The notes: generated by a model not told the origin, from the sequence alone. 64,000 nt of DNA from an uncultured Hyphomonas sp. (GCF_963677035.1 NZ_OY781472.1:3005658-3069657), one strand, 5' to 3'; positions 8,244-18,458 are shown, numbered from the stretch's first letter. Made by a program: numbers and translations.

Positions 8244-10112
8244 CTAGTCCCAACCGCAGGACTGGCCCTCATTCTGTTCTTTCAGATACTCGGTCAGCGG
8301 CTCGAAGTATTCGACCATGGCACTCGCATCGATTTCGCGGGAGCCGGTGAATTTCTCCAGTGTTTCCGGCCATGGGCGGGACATGCCCGCTTCCAGCATC
8401 TCGTTGAAACGCTTGCCGACTTCCTTGTTGTCATAAATGGAACAACGGTGCAGCGGACCTTCCCAACCTGCCTGTTCACAGGCGGCCTTGTGGAACTGGA
8501 ATTGCAGCACGAACGACAGGAAATAGCGCAGGTAAGGCGTATTTCCCGGGATGTGATATTTGGCACCGGGATCGAACGCATCTGCCGGCCGCGGAACGGG
8601 CGGCACGATGCCCTGGTTTTTCAGGCGCAGGTCCCACCAGGCTTTGTTGTAGTCTTCCGGCGGTGTCGTGCCGTTCAGCACGTCCCAGCGCCAGCCATCG
8701 ACCGTCAGGGCGAAGGGCAGGAAGGCGATCTTGTCGAGCGCGGTCTGCATCAGCAGGGCCGTGTCGGCATCGGGGCCCGGCTTCTCGTCTTCGGAGATAA
8801 GGCCGATCTGCTCCAGGTATTCCGGCGTAATCGACAGGCCGACAAAGTCGCCGATGGCTTCGTGGAAGCCGTCATTTGCGCCATTCTTGTAAAGATAAGG
8901 CTGATCCCTGTAGGCTCGCTGGTAGAAGTTGTGCCCCAGCTCATGGTGCACCGTGTAGAAGTCTTCCGAGTTCACTTCTGTGCACATCTTGATACGCACA
9001 TCGTCCTCGTCATCGAGATCCCACGCGGACGCATGACAGACCACTTCCTTGCCTTCAGGCCTGGTGATCATGGAGCGTTCCCAGAACGTCTCCGGTAGCG
9101 GGTCAAATCCCAGTGAGGTGAAGAAAGCTTCGCCGGTCTGCACCATCTTGACCGGTGTATAGCCGCGCTCCTGCAGCCGCGTCGTAAGATCATAGCTGAC
9201 GGGAGCGGTTTCAGGCTTCACGATGTCATAGATGGACGACCATTGCTGGGCCCACATATTGCCCAGAAGGTCTGCCCGGATCGGTCCGGTCTTCGGCTGG
9301 ATGTCGTCTCCGTATTCCGCGTTCAGCTTGGAGCGCGTGTAGCAATGCAGCTCCTCATAGAGTGGCTTCACCTGGCCCCAAAGGCGCTCGACTTCGGCCT
9401 CCATCTCTTCGGGCGGCATGTCGTAGTTCGACAGCCACATCTGATCCAGCGTCGGATAGCCGAGTTCCTGGGCCCCCTCGTTCGCAAGTTCGACCATGCG
9501 GGCATAATCGTCCTTCATCGGCGGCGAAATCGTGCGCCAGCCTTCCCAGACCGCCTCCAGTTCTTCCGGATCACGGGAGGTTTCGATGATCGTCGAGGCC
9601 TGATCGAGATCGATCATTTCACCTTTGTATTCAAATTTGCCCTTACCGTAGGTCGACGTGAGCCCGGTCGTGATCTCGGACAGCTCTTCGGCCGCGCCGT
9701 CGCGGGACGGGGCCGGGATTGTGATGGAGCTGCGCAGGATATTGATCTTGCGCGCGACATCGTAGGGCATGATCCCGACATCGTATTTCTTGGACTCATT
9801 GGCGAGCGAAACCGCGAGCTTGGTCCACCGCGCACCAGCCTCTGCGGCAATGGCACTGGTTTCGTCGGTAATATTGGTTTCCTGGCTCCAGTAGGCCTGA
9901 TTGACCTCCTTGCTCATGGCGGCGAGTTCGCTTTCCGCCCGCGCAACAAAGGCGGTTGCTTCTGCGATCTGCGCGGCATTCGGATCCACGGCCGGCGTTT
10001 CCGCCACGGGGGCGGTCAGAACGTCTGACGCGGGGGTGGTGGATTCGTGGCTGCAGGCGCCCAGCGCGGCGCAGAGCGCGATGACACTGGCGGTAAGGGG
10101 CAGTTTCGACAT
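8244..10112 (-). CDS. M2 family metallopeptidase lipoprotein (ACE-like peptidyl-dipeptidase)
   Basis: A 622-residue zinc peptidase related to angiotensin-converting enzyme, which removes C-terminal dipeptides. The N-terminus is a lipoprotein signal (ALCAALGACS, lipobox Cys at about 20), so it is probably anchored to the periplasmic face of a membrane. The zinc motif HHELGH is near residue 390, followed about 25 residues later by the third ligand in GFHEAIGDF. A long helical N-terminal lid region precedes it. It sits on the same strand between bolA and grxD. A likely role is peptide scavenging, inferred only from the family. Confidence 0.93.
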   Translation of the reverse strand: MSKLPLTASVIALCAALGACSHESTTPASDVLTAPVAETPAVDPNAAQIAEATAFVARAESELAAMSKEVNQAYWSQETNITDETSAIAAEAGARWTKLAVSLANESKKYDVGIMPYDVARKINILRSSITIPAPSRDGAAEELSEITTGLTSTYGKGKFEYKGEMIDLDQASTIIETSRDPEELEAVWEGWRTISPPMKDDYARMVELANEGAQELGYPTLDQMWLSNYDMPPEEMEAEVERLWGQVKPLYEELHCYTRSKLNAEYGDDIQPKTGPIRADLLGNMWAQQWSSIYDIVKPETAPVSYDLTTRLQERGYTPVKMVQTGEAFFTSLGFDPLPETFWERSMITRPEGKEVVCHASAWDLDDEDDVRIKMCTEVNSEDFYTVHHELGHNFYQRAYRDQPYLYKNGANDGFHEAIGDFVGLSITPEYLEQIGLISEDEKPGPDADTALLMQTALDKIAFLPFALTVDGWRWDVLNGTTPPEDYNKAWWDLRLKNQGIVPPVPRPADAFDPGAKYHIPGNTPYLRYFLSFVLQFQFHKAACEQAGWEGPLHRCSIYDNKEVGKRFNEMLEAGMSRPWPETLEKFTGSREIDASAMVEYFEPLTEYLKEQNEGQSCGWD

Positions 10113-10186
10113 GGGGCTGATTTCCTTCTCCTGTGGCGGAAAGAAGTACGTGAACCCCTCGTAAGGTCAATCGTGGGACTGAATCT

Positions 10187-10417
10187 TCACGGCGCGCGGG
10201 TTTTCAGGGCAAGAGCATGCAGCTCTCCGCCCATCTTTCCTTTAAGCGCCGCGTAGACCAGTTGGTGCTGTTTCACACGCGGCAGGCCGGAAAATTGTGG
10301 GCTCACGATTTCAGCTTGCCAATGGTCATTGTCGCCGGCGAGGTCGGTCAGAACGATCTCCGCTTCAGGGAAGGCTTCGGTCAGGTGCTCCATCAGAGTT
10401 TCGCGCGACATGCCCAT
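10187..10417 (-). CDS. BolA family protein
   Basis: A 76-residue BolA-like partner of monothiol glutaredoxins in iron-sulfur trafficking. It has the class II KH-like fold signature: AFPEAEIVLTDLAGDNDHW, then FSGLPRVKQHQLVYAALKGKM with the conserved His. I use the ATG at 10417 because GGAG lies six bases upstream; an in-frame ATG six bases later is possible. The grxD partner is 2 kb downstream, beyond the M2 peptidase gene. Confidence 0.93.
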   Translation of the reverse strand: MGMSRETLMEHLTEAFPEAEIVLTDLAGDNDHWQAEIVSPQFSGLPRVKQHQLVYAALKGKMGGELHALALKTRAP

Positions 10418-10542
10418 GGGGGTCTCCTCATTAACCGGGCTCAATTGGGCTGCTGAGGCAGGTCCGTCAAGCGCGGCACTGGAAGCCTTGCGCGATATCC
10501 GGCCTGCTCTTACCGTCCGGCCCGGCGGCGAAAGGGCCTCTC

Positions 10543-11559
10543 ATGAAAAAGCAAATCTGGACTGTCGCAGCAGGCCTGATGGCATTTCTGGTGCTGGGCC
10601 TGTTCTGGTATCTGAATACGCCTCACGGCCCCGTCCAGGAGAGCATCCCGCTGCCAGAGGCAGAGTATGTCGAGCCGGGAGAGCTGCTGCACCTGACCGA
10701 AGTCCTCTCAAATGACGCGCTGCAAGGGCGGGCGATCGGGACACCGGGCAATGAAGCCGCGCGGGGGTTCCTGCGAAAACGGTTTGAAACACTGCGCCTG
10801 AAAAAGATCGGGGACTCCTACGAGCACCCGTTCTCCGTTCTGCCAACGGCCGGTGATGAAGATGCCAAACCTGTTCACGGGACAAACCTGATCGGCGTGA
10901 TCGAGGGAGAGACACCTGGCGAAGGCAAGATGCTGGCGATTACGGCCCATTTCGACCATCTCGGCATTATCGATGGTGAAATCTACAATGGCGCGGATGA
11001 CAATGCGTCCGGGTCTGCCGCCCTCATAGCTGTTGCAACCTGGTTCACGCACCACCAGCCAAAGCACGATATCCTGTTCGCACTTGTCGATGGGGAGGAA
11101 GAGGGCATTCTGGGTGCGCGCAGCCTGGTCCGGTCTGGCGAAATCGACCTGGGCCGCATAGCACTCGATCTGAACTTCGACATGGTCAGCCGCTCGGATG
11201 TGAACGAGCTTTATGTTTCCGGCACCTATCACTATCCGGGACTTGTCCCGTTCGTTGATGAGCTAGCCACCAAAGCGCCGGTAAAACTGCTCATGGGACA
11301 TGACCGGCCAGAGCAGGGGAATGACGACTGGACCATGATGTCGGACCAGGCCGCCTTCTTTGCAGCCGGGATTCCATTTCTCTATTTCGGCGTTGAAGAC
11401 TACCCGGATTATCACAAGCCGACCGACGACTATGATAAAATACCGGTAGAGTTTTTTGTCCACGCTGCAGACACGCTGGTAATGGCCGCCATCGCAGCGG
11501 ACCAGCAGCTTGATGGGCTCAATCTGCAGCCTTTAGCGACACCTGCGGATAATGACTAA
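10543..11559 (+). CDS. M28 family zinc aminopeptidase, membrane-anchored
   Basis: A 338-residue M28-type metallopeptidase with an N-terminal membrane anchor or uncleaved signal (residues about 5-25). The two-zinc site motifs appear in order: ITAHFDHLG (His, Asp), NGADDNASGSAAL (bridging Asp), VDGEEEGILGA (catalytic and metal Glu), NFDMVSR (Asp) and DYHKPTDDYDKI (His). It likely trims N-terminal residues from peptides in the periplasm. It stands between purL (convergent, two bases between stops) and bolA (divergent). Confidence 0.9.
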   Translation: MKKQIWTVAAGLMAFLVLGLFWYLNTPHGPVQESIPLPEAEYVEPGELLHLTEVLSNDALQGRAIGTPGNEAARGFLRKRFETLRLKKIGDSYEHPFSVLPTAGDEDAKPVHGTNLIGVIEGETPGEGKMLAITAHFDHLGIIDGEIYNGADDNASGSAALIAVATWFTHHQPKHDILFALVDGEEEGILGARSLVRSGEIDLGRIALDLNFDMVSRSDVNELYVSGTYHYPGLVPFVDELATKAPVKLLMGHDRPEQGNDDWTMMSDQAAFFAAGIPFLYFGVEDYPDYHKPTDDYDKIPVEFFVHAADTLVMAAIAADQQLDGLNLQPLATPADND

Positions 11560-11561
11560 AT

Positions 11562-13838
11562 TTAGCCTACGGAATTCATGTAACCGGGCAGCCAGCCCTC
11601 GTGCGCCTCGCGTAGCTTTTTCAGCGGCACGGCGAACTCAACGCCATCCGGCCCCAGACCCGTGCGCAATGTAACGCTGTCACCACCGAATTTTCCCAGG
11701 ACTGCAGGCAGGAAGCCATGGGACTTCCACTCACGGCACTGGTCCTCTGTTGCTGCGATGAGGTAGCGTCCCTGATCTTCGCCGAACAGGCCAGGCTCGG
11801 CGCGTTTGACGTCTCCCTCACGATCCGGGACCAGCGAAACACCGCATCCGGACGCAAGCGCCATTTCCGTTGCTGCGCAAGCGATGCCGCCGTCGCTGAC
11901 ATCATGAACAGCGTGAACCAGACCGCGCTTGATCAGGCCACGAACAAATTCACCGATGCGCACTTCTTCTGCGAGATTTACAGGAGGTGGGCCGCCCGCG
12001 TCGTCGCCTTGCAGGCCCAGGATCACCCGCGCATAGAGCGAAGCGCCGAGTGCGCCCTCGGTCTCCCCGATGACATAAAGCATATCGCCCGGTTGGGCGC
12101 CTTTAAGCGTTGCCGTTTCCGAGAGGTTTTCAATCAGGCCCACTCCGCCGACAACAGGGGTGGGCGGAATGGCGACGCCATCGGTCTCGTTGTAGAGTGA
12201 CACGTTGCCTGAAACGACAGGAAAATCGAGTTCGCGGCATGCTTCGGCCATGCCCTCGATTGCTTTAACGATATAGCCCATCGTATTCGGCTTTTCCGGG
12301 TTGCCGAAGTTGAGATTATCCGTGATCGCGATCGGAGATGCCCCTACAGCGCAGAGGTTGCGATAGGCTTCGGCGACAACGGCCTTGCCGCCTTCGTAGG
12401 GATCTGCCGCGACGTAGTGCGGGTTACAGTCTGAACAGATCGCGAGCGCCTTGTTTGTATCATGCACTCTTACGATCGCTGCATCTCCACCTGATTGAGA
12501 GGAGTCGACCGTATCGCCCATGACATGGCGGTCATACTGCTCCCAGACCCAACGCTTGGAGGCCATGTCCGGGCAGGACATCAGTTTCAGCAAGACATCA
12601 CCATAATCCGACGGCTCCGGATATTTTGAAATGTCCAGCGGTGCGCGCTTTGGCGGTTCGTTCCATGGCCGGTCATAGTTCGGTGCGTCGTCGGCGAGTG
12701 GCGCAACAGGGATATCGCACACCACCTGGTCGAACTGCTTCAGCACGAGATGCCCATTGTCTGTGGTTTCGCCAATGACTTCCGCGTCGAGGTCATATTT
12801 GTTGAAGATCTCTTTGGCGACATCGATCTTGTCTGGATAGAGAACCATGAGCATACGCTCCTGGCTTTCTGACAGCATGATTTCGTAGGCCGTCATGCCC
12901 TCTTCGCGCTGAGGCACCTTGTCGAGGTCCATCACGACGCCAATGCCTTCGCCATTCTCGCCGCCGCTGGCAGCCATCTCGACGGAGGAGGAGGTGAGCC
13001 CCGCCGCGCCCATGTCCTGAATGGCCTGAATGGCATCGGTCGCCATCAGTTCCAGGCACGCTTCGATCAACAGCTTTTCCGTGAACGGGTCGCCAACCTG
13101 AACGGTGGGGCGTTTCTCTTCATCGCCTTCCGAAAACTCAGCCGACGCCATGGTTGCGCCATGGATGCCGTCGCGTCCGGTTTTGGAGCCAACATAGAAG
13201 ATCGGATTTCCCGGCGTTGCCCCCCGTGCGTAGAAAATCTTGTCCTGATTGGCCAGGCCGACAGCCATCGCATTGACGAGGATATTGCCATTATAGCCTG
13301 CGTCGAACTGCGTTTCGCCGGCGACGGTTGGGACGCCAACACAATTGCCGTAACCGCCGATACCCGCGACAACGCCTGCAACAAGGCTGCGGGTCTTCGG
13401 GTGGTCTGGCGAGCCGAAGCGCAGGGCGTTGACCAGTGCGATCGGGCGTGCACCCATTGTGAACACATCGCGGAGAATCCCGCCGACACCTGTTGCTGCG
13501 CCCTGATAAGGCTCGATGTAGGATGGGTGGTTGTGGCTCTCCATCTTGAAGATGGCAGCCTGCCCATCGCCGATGTCGATGACGCCCGCATTCTCACCCG
13601 GGCCCTGGATGACGCGGGCGTTCTTCGTCGGGAATTTGGACAGGTGACGGCGTGAGGATTTGTAGGAGCAGTGCTCCGACCACATCACTGAGTAGATGCC
13701 CAGTTCCACGAGATTGGGCTTGCGGCCAAGGCGCGTAATGAGCCGGTCCCACTCGTCTGCCTTGATGCCATGTTCGAGCCCGGCAGCTTCATCCTGCTCG
13801 GCGGTGAGGTGATCGAGGATCGCAGTATTATCGGTCAT
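11562..13838 (-). CDS. purL: Phosphoribosylformylglycinamidine synthase subunit PurL (small type)
   Basis: Catalyses the ATP-dependent conversion of FGAR to FGAM in purine synthesis. At 758 residues this is the small PurL that needs PurQ (glutaminase) and PurS as partners. It opens with the linker/FGAR site segment ([23 protein letters not shown]), followed by two AIRS-type halves (for example [14 protein letters not shown], and [14 protein letters not shown] in the second half). PurQ is encoded 4 kb upstream on the same strand; no purS is visible in the window. Confidence 0.97.
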   Translation of the reverse strand: MTDNTAILDHLTAEQDEAAGLEHGIKADEWDRLITRLGRKPNLVELGIYSVMWSEHCSYKSSRRHLSKFPTKNARVIQGPGENAGVIDIGDGQAAIFKMESHNHPSYIEPYQGAATGVGGILRDVFTMGARPIALVNALRFGSPDHPKTRSLVAGVVAGIGGYGNCVGVPTVAGETQFDAGYNGNILVNAMAVGLANQDKIFYARGATPGNPIFYVGSKTGRDGIHGATMASAEFSEGDEEKRPTVQVGDPFTEKLLIEACLELMATDAIQAIQDMGAAGLTSSSVEMAASGGENGEGIGVVMDLDKVPQREEGMTAYEIMLSESQERMLMVLYPDKIDVAKEIFNKYDLDAEVIGETTDNGHLVLKQFDQVVCDIPVAPLADDAPNYDRPWNEPPKRAPLDISKYPEPSDYGDVLLKLMSCPDMASKRWVWEQYDRHVMGDTVDSSQSGGDAAIVRVHDTNKALAICSDCNPHYVAADPYEGGKAVVAEAYRNLCAVGASPIAITDNLNFGNPEKPNTMGYIVKAIEGMAEACRELDFPVVSGNVSLYNETDGVAIPPTPVVGGVGLIENLSETATLKGAQPGDMLYVIGETEGALGASLYARVILGLQGDDAGGPPPVNLAEEVRIGEFVRGLIKRGLVHAVHDVSDGGIACAATEMALASGCGVSLVPDREGDVKRAEPGLFGEDQGRYLIAATEDQCREWKSHGFLPAVLGKFGGDSVTLRTGLGPDGVEFAVPLKKLREAHEGWLPGYMNSVG

Positions 13839-13927
13839 GGCCGGGCTTTAGCGGCAAATTCCACGAGTCGCCAGCGTCTATTGCCATCTAAGCACCTGCA
13901 TCTCCGGGTTAAGGCGCTGATATGAAA

Positions 13928-13957
13928 ACGGGCCCGCCTTTTCCAAGGCGGGCCCGT
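13928..13957 (-). terminator. Intrinsic terminator after the TonB-dependent receptor gene
   Basis: A perfect 13-bp inverted repeat ACGGGCCCGCCTT / AAGGCGGGCCCGT with a four-base loop, followed on the minus strand by TTTC. It lies 43 bases past the receptor stop codon and before purL, separating the two genes. Read on the plus strand it is followed by CCTGTTTTT. Confidence 0.85.
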
Positions 13958-13999
13958 CCTGTTTTTATCTCATCCCGTCTGTAAGACGGGCGCCCGCAG

Positions 14000-16420
14000 T
14001 TACCAGTTGTAGCTGGCGCGTGCGTAGACGAAGCGGCCCGAGAAGCCGAAGGGACTACGGCTCGAATACGGGAAGATGCCGTTGAAGTTCAGACCATCCG
14101 GCGTCATCGTCGGATATTCGTCGAGCAGGTTGTCTGCACCGATGCCAACGCTGAACTTTTCGGTGACATTGAAGTTCACAGATGCATCCAGGATCCACTT
14201 GGCATCCAGCGTGAAGTCGTTGGACGCGGTGTTCGACGGAACCAGGACATCACCGAAGCGTGTCGCACGCAGGACGAAATCAGCCTGCTGGTAGGTGTAG
14301 TTACCGGAAAGAATGAACTTCGTTTCCGGTGCACTTTCTTCCAGTGTCAGCCTGTTGGAACGGCTGAACAGCGTCAGGTCCGGAATAACCGTATTGGCTG
14401 GAACGTGCGTGACTTCCGTTTTCGAGTAGTTGAACGCCGCAGAAGCGTCGAGCTTACCCATGTTACCGAAGTCGAACGCATACTTGGTCACGATGTCGAC
14501 GCCTTTGGATTCGGTCTCGATACCGTTCTGGAAGAAGCGAACCCGCTGAACTCCCGTTACGCCAGCATTGGCGAGCACGTCATTGACGTCATCCCCGCCC
14601 AGGTTTTCCGTCAGGAAGATCTGGTCGTCGATATTGATCTGGTAGGCGTCGATTGTGACGAACCAGTCATTGGTCGGCGTCAGAACGAAGCCGAGCGAGT
14701 AGCTGGTCGATTCTTCCGGATCGAGCTGGCCGCCACCAAGTGCGAGTGCTGCAGGCGACGTGGCCGGGAACGTACCGACTTCAAACGGCACACCGTCAAT
14801 GAAGTTGGTGGAGATGGCCGTGAAGTACTGCTGCTGCAGGCTCGGCGCGCGGAAGCCCGTCGAGATGGCACCGCGAATGGCAACCTGATCAGTGAAGTCA
14901 TAGCGGCCAGCAAGCTTGCCGGTCACAGCATCACCAAAGTCGGAATAGTCTTCGTAGCGCACAGCGGCCGACAGCAGCGTCTTGTCGTTCGGCACCCACT
15001 CGACTTCACCGTAGATACCGGCTGCGTCACGGCTTTTGTCCACAGCGGAGGACGGGGTGAAGCCCGGGAACACCTGGCTGCCTGCTGCGGCAGGGAATGG
15101 ACCCTGAATGTAGGACGCTGGCTCGCCTGCCGTGATTTTGAAGGACTCGTCGCGGTATTCCGCTCCGAATGCCAGCGAAGTTTCACCTGGCAGGAGATTG
15201 TCGAACGTCTTCACGAAATCGGCATTCACCGTCACCTGGTCGAACGACAGAGAGCCTGCATCAAATGACGTCTGGCTCGTCGGGCCGAGCGAGGCGTTGA
15301 GCGAATTGTTGACCGAGTAGTCCAGCTCGTTGGAGCCATAGACTGCGCTCACATCATAATCCCAGCCACCCGCAACGCCGCGGAAGCCGCCGCCGAGAGA
15401 GTAGTCGGTTACATCACCGCCGATGACCGGCAGGAAGCCGCCCGGATAGATTTCAGGGACGTTCCGGGAATCCTGAGCACGACGATAGAAGCCAGGGCTT
15501 TCACCTTCACGATCCTGCACACCACCGAACGCGTAGAGTTCAACACCGTTGTCCAGCGTGTAGCCGGAATTGAAGAAGAAGCTCACATTCTCCGAACGGC
15601 CGTTACCGTAGCGATGATTCAGGCGATCGAAATTACGTTCGACTTCGGCATAGGCCGGGTCGTCCGGGAATTGCTGGCGCGGGTCGAGACCGGCGCGGTT
15701 CGATGCCTGGCGAAGGGAATACTCGCCCGACACCGTCAGGAAGCCGTTGTCGCCGAGGCCAAAGCCGGTCCAGCCGCCGATCGTGGTCGTCTGACCGTCG
15801 ATCTCGCTGCGGTTGAGACCTTCCGGGTCAGAGACGTTGGCGCCGTAGCGGACATTCACACCGCCGCCATGGTCGTCTTCACGCAGGATGACATTGATAA
15901 CGCCGGCAATCGCGTCAGAACCATACTGAGCGGATGCGCCGTCACGCAGAACCTGAACGCTGCCAATGGCGGCGGTCGGGATGGAGTTGAGGTCGACGGC
16001 TGCGGAGCCACGGCCGACAGAGCCGTTGATGTTGACCAGCGCAGAAGAGTGACGGCGTTTTCCGTTTACCAGAACCAGCGTCTGGTCAGGCGAAAGGCCG
16101 CGCAGCGTGGCCGGGCGGATAATGTCTGTGCCGTCATTGATGGCGGTCTGGTTGAAGTTGAAGCTCGGAACAGTCGTGCTGAGGATCTGGTTGAGTTCCA
16201 CACGGCCAGTTTCCGTCAGTTCATCAACGGGGAACACGTCCACCGGAACGGCCGTTTCCAGAGCAGTCCGGTTCGCGGTCCGAGTCCCGGTCACAACGAC
16301 CTGTCCCTGACGAAGTTCATTGGAACCAGATTCACCGCTCTCCTGAGCGGACGCCGGCAAAAAAGTAGCTGCGACGGCAAGCGAAGATGCCGTGACAAGC
16401 AATGACTTCATAATGGTCAT
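14000..16420 (-). CDS. TonB-dependent outer-membrane receptor
   Basis: An 806-residue active-transport receptor. It has a signal peptide ending near LPASAQES, a candidate TonB box or plug start at GQVVVTGTRTANR, and a plug domain with RGLSPDQTLVLVNGKRRH and VQVLRDGASAQYGSDAIAGVINVILR. A 22-strand barrel is expected, and the chain ends in YARASYNW with the usual terminal aromatic residue. The plug resembles Caulobacter/sphingomonad receptors for sugars or small organics rather than a clear siderophore type; the substrate is unknown. The start at 16420 follows AGGAG at nine bases. A perfect palindrome lies upstream. It is inserted between purQ/ade and purL. Confidence 0.93.
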   Translation of the reverse strand: MTIMKSLLVTASSLAVAATFLPASAQESGESGSNELRQGQVVVTGTRTANRTALETAVPVDVFPVDELTETGRVELNQILSTTVPSFNFNQTAINDGTDIIRPATLRGLSPDQTLVLVNGKRRHSSALVNINGSVGRGSAAVDLNSIPTAAIGSVQVLRDGASAQYGSDAIAGVINVILREDDHGGGVNVRYGANVSDPEGLNRSEIDGQTTTIGGWTGFGLGDNGFLTVSGEYSLRQASNRAGLDPRQQFPDDPAYAEVERNFDRLNHRYGNGRSENVSFFFNSGYTLDNGVELYAFGGVQDREGESPGFYRRAQDSRNVPEIYPGGFLPVIGGDVTDYSLGGGFRGVAGGWDYDVSAVYGSNELDYSVNNSLNASLGPTSQTSFDAGSLSFDQVTVNADFVKTFDNLLPGETSLAFGAEYRDESFKITAGEPASYIQGPFPAAAGSQVFPGFTPSSAVDKSRDAAGIYGEVEWVPNDKTLLSAAVRYEDYSDFGDAVTGKLAGRYDFTDQVAIRGAISTGFRAPSLQQQYFTAISTNFIDGVPFEVGTFPATSPAALALGGGQLDPEESTSYSLGFVLTPTNDWFVTIDAYQINIDDQIFLTENLGGDDVNDVLANAGVTGVQRVRFFQNGIETESKGVDIVTKYAFDFGNMGKLDASAAFNYSKTEVTHVPANTVIPDLTLFSRSNRLTLEESAPETKFILSGNYTYQQADFVLRATRFGDVLVPSNTASNDFTLDAKWILDASVNFNVTEKFSVGIGADNLLDEYPTMTPDGLNFNGIFPYSSRSPFGFSGRFVYARASYNW

Positions 16421-16535
16421 ATTTTGGTGCTCCTGTCTTAAATTTAACCTCACGTGGCCAGTTAATGCCGATAGACAGGTGAAAATAGGGGATATAGGGA
16501 AAATAATGCCCTCTGAGCGGCCAATAGTGAAATAG

Positions 16536-16555
16536 TGTGACGGATCCGTCACACA
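16536..16555. promoter_or_regulatory. Perfect 20-bp palindrome upstream of the TonB receptor
   Basis: GTGTGACGGATCCGTCACAC is its own reverse complement over all 20 bases and lies 116 bases before the receptor start, inside a 235-base non-coding region that is richer in A+T than its surroundings. This is the geometry of an operator for a dimeric repressor. The half-site TGTGACGG resembles CRP half-sites, but the spacing (N8 between TGTGA and TCACA) differs from the CRP consensus N6. Binding protein unknown. Confidence 0.55.
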
Positions 16556-16655
16556 CCCATATGACTGATTTTATTGCTTAGCAGGTGCAATAAGCTATTT
16601 TGAGGTGCCGGAAAGAATTAGGGAAACAGCGTCTCCAGAAGGGCTTTTGTGTCCC

Positions 16656-17663
16656 TCAGAGCCTGACGCTTTCAACTTCCCGGATGAGGTCCGCCTTTTT
16701 ATTGTCAGGCAGGAATGACGCGGTGAAGCTGTTTCGAGCCAATTGGACCAACTGCTTGTCCGTCAAGTCCAACGCCTTCTGGACCGCCTCATAGTTTTTT
16801 CCGATATAACCGCCGAAATAGGCCGGGTCATCGGAGTTCACAGTCACCAACAAGCCAGCTTCAAGCTGAGCCTTCAGGGGACTGTCCTTAAGGTCATCAA
16901 TCACGCACAGGGCGAGGTTGGAGAGGGGGCAATTGGTTAGAGGAATCTGGGAGTCCCGCAGAATTTCAATCAAAGCGAAATCCTCCATCGCGCGATTGCC
17001 GTGGTCTATTCGGTCTGCGCCAATATCCAGCAAAGCTTCCCGGACATAAGCCGGAGGACCTTCTTCACCGGCGTGAAGGCACAATTTGAAACCCAGCTCG
17101 CGGCATTTCGCGAATAAGCGCTCGAACTTCAGAGGCGGGTGGCCAACTTCCGAACTATCGAGACCCACGCCGATGAATTTGTCATGCCAGGGTTTCGATT
17201 CGGTCAGCAGAGCGAACCCGTCCTCTTCGGACAGATGACGCAGGAAGCTCATGATCAGTTCCGACGTAATGCCGAGCTCCCTTTGCCCACGCTCCAGCGC
17301 CGACAGAATGCCTTCCGTCACGGTGCCAAACGCAACACCGCGTTCGGTGTGCGCCTGAGGGTCGTAGAACATTTCGACATGCCGCACATTATCTGCCTTG
17401 GCACGAAGCAGGTAGGCCCAGGTCAGATCGTGAAAGTCCTGCTCAGTGCGAAGCACGTTCATTCCCTGATAGTACAGGTCCAGAAACTCCTGCAGATTCG
17501 CGAAATCATATGCCGCCTTCGCCTCATCAAGTGTTTTGAATGGGATCTTGATGCGGTTTCTCTCCGCAAGCTCCATCATCATCTCAGGCTCAAAGCTGCC
17601 CTCGATGTGCAGGTGCAGTTCGGCCTTGGGCAGGCGCGCGATTAATTCGGCGTGATTAGACAT
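16656..17663 (-). CDS. Adenosine deaminase-family protein, adenine deaminase type
   Basis: A 335-residue metal-dependent purine deaminase. Metal-site motifs are HLH at residues 17-19 (LPKAELHLHIEGS), LCLHAGEEGPP, and NSDDPAYFGGY. The segments GLDSSEVGHPP, RIDHGNR, PLSNLALCV and GLLVTVNSDDPAYFGGYI match the bacterial/fungal adenine deaminase branch (adenine to hypoxanthine) better than adenosine deaminases, as I know these families. Many databases would still label it Add. GGAGGACACGC precedes the ATG at 17663. It follows purQ on the same strand, fitting purine salvage. Confidence 0.88.
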   Translation of the reverse strand: MSNHAELIARLPKAELHLHIEGSFEPEMMMELAERNRIKIPFKTLDEAKAAYDFANLQEFLDLYYQGMNVLRTEQDFHDLTWAYLLRAKADNVRHVEMFYDPQAHTERGVAFGTVTEGILSALERGQRELGITSELIMSFLRHLSEEDGFALLTESKPWHDKFIGVGLDSSEVGHPPLKFERLFAKCRELGFKLCLHAGEEGPPAYVREALLDIGADRIDHGNRAMEDFALIEILRDSQIPLTNCPLSNLALCVIDDLKDSPLKAQLEAGLLVTVNSDDPAYFGGYIGKNYEAVQKALDLTDKQLVQLARNSFTASFLPDNKKADLIREVESVRL

Positions 17664-17789
17664 GCGTGTCCTCCGGAGCAGAGAGAATGATATGGGCAAC
17701 GACACAAGCGCCTCAACCATTGTCGGCAGAGGTGAGTGCGTCGAGGAGCGGTTTTGTGAGGGATCGGTGGTGTTGGAAGGCCAGCTGGC

Positions 17790-18458
17790 TCAGGCTGCGT
17801 TCAGCAGGCTTTCGAAAAGGCCAATGCCGTCGTCACCGCCTTCATGTCCGCCTATTGCCCGCTCGGGGTGAGGCATAAGGCCCAGCACGCGTCCATTGTC
17901 GCTCAGGATACCGGCGATATCGCGAGAGGAGCCATTTGGATTGCTACCGGATGCATAGCGAAAAGCGACGTGGCCTTCGCCCTCGATCCGGTCCAGCGTC
18001 GCGTCATCTGCGAAATAGTTGCCGTCATGATGGGCGATCGGGATGACCACTTCGCCGCGCCCCTGATAGGCGCTGGTGAAGGCTGTGTTCGACGTTTCGA
18101 CTGTAAGCGGCTGGGGTTTGCAAACGAAATGCAACGAGGCGTTTCGCATAAGCGCTCCGGGAAGAAGTCCGGTTTCGCAAAGAATCTGGAAGCCATTGCA
18201 GACACCCAACACATAGCCGCCTCGCGCGGCGTGATCTTTCAACTGCGAAATGACGGGAGAATTACCCGCCATGGCGCCACAGCGCAGATAGTCGCCGTAG
18301 GAGAAGCCTCCCGGCACCATAACGAAATCCGTACCGTCCGGGATTTTGCCGTCCTTGTGCCATACCATCGCCGGAGCCTTACCGGTCACCTTGAGGAGTG
18401 CATCGTGAGCGTCACGATCACAGTTCGAGCCAGGGAAGACGATAACAGCGGTTTTCAT
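17790..18458 (-). CDS. purQ: Phosphoribosylformylglycinamidine synthase subunit PurQ
   Basis: The glutaminase subunit that feeds ammonia to PurL for FGAM synthesis. The 222-residue class I glutamine amidotransferase begins [20 protein letters not shown], has the nucleophile Cys in [11 protein letters not shown], and the His/Glu pair in [10 protein letters not shown] near the C-terminus. purL is on the same strand 4 kb downstream rather than adjacent, and purS is not found beside it (only 116 bases separate purQ from gltA). Confidence 0.97.
   Translation of the reverse strand: MKTAVIVFPGSNCDRDAHDALLKVTGKAPAMVWHKDGKIPDGTDFVMVPGGFSYGDYLRCGAMAGNSPVISQLKDHAARGGYVLGVCNGFQILCETGLLPGALMRNASLHFVCKPQPLTVETSNTAFTSAYQGRGEVVIPIAHHDGNYFADDATLDRIEGEGHVAFRYASGSNPNGSSRDIAGILSDNGRVLGLMPHPERAIGGHEGGDDGIGLFESLLNAA

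Noticed and set aside
16536..16555. A CRP/FNR binding site
   Set aside because: TGTGA and TCACA are separated by eight bases, not the six of the CRP consensus, and the symmetry continues beyond the half-sites.
16571..16593. TTATTGC-N9-GCAATAA as a terminator of the deaminase gene
   Set aside because: The 7-bp stem is A+T rich and is followed by AAAATC, not a T run, on the coding strand.
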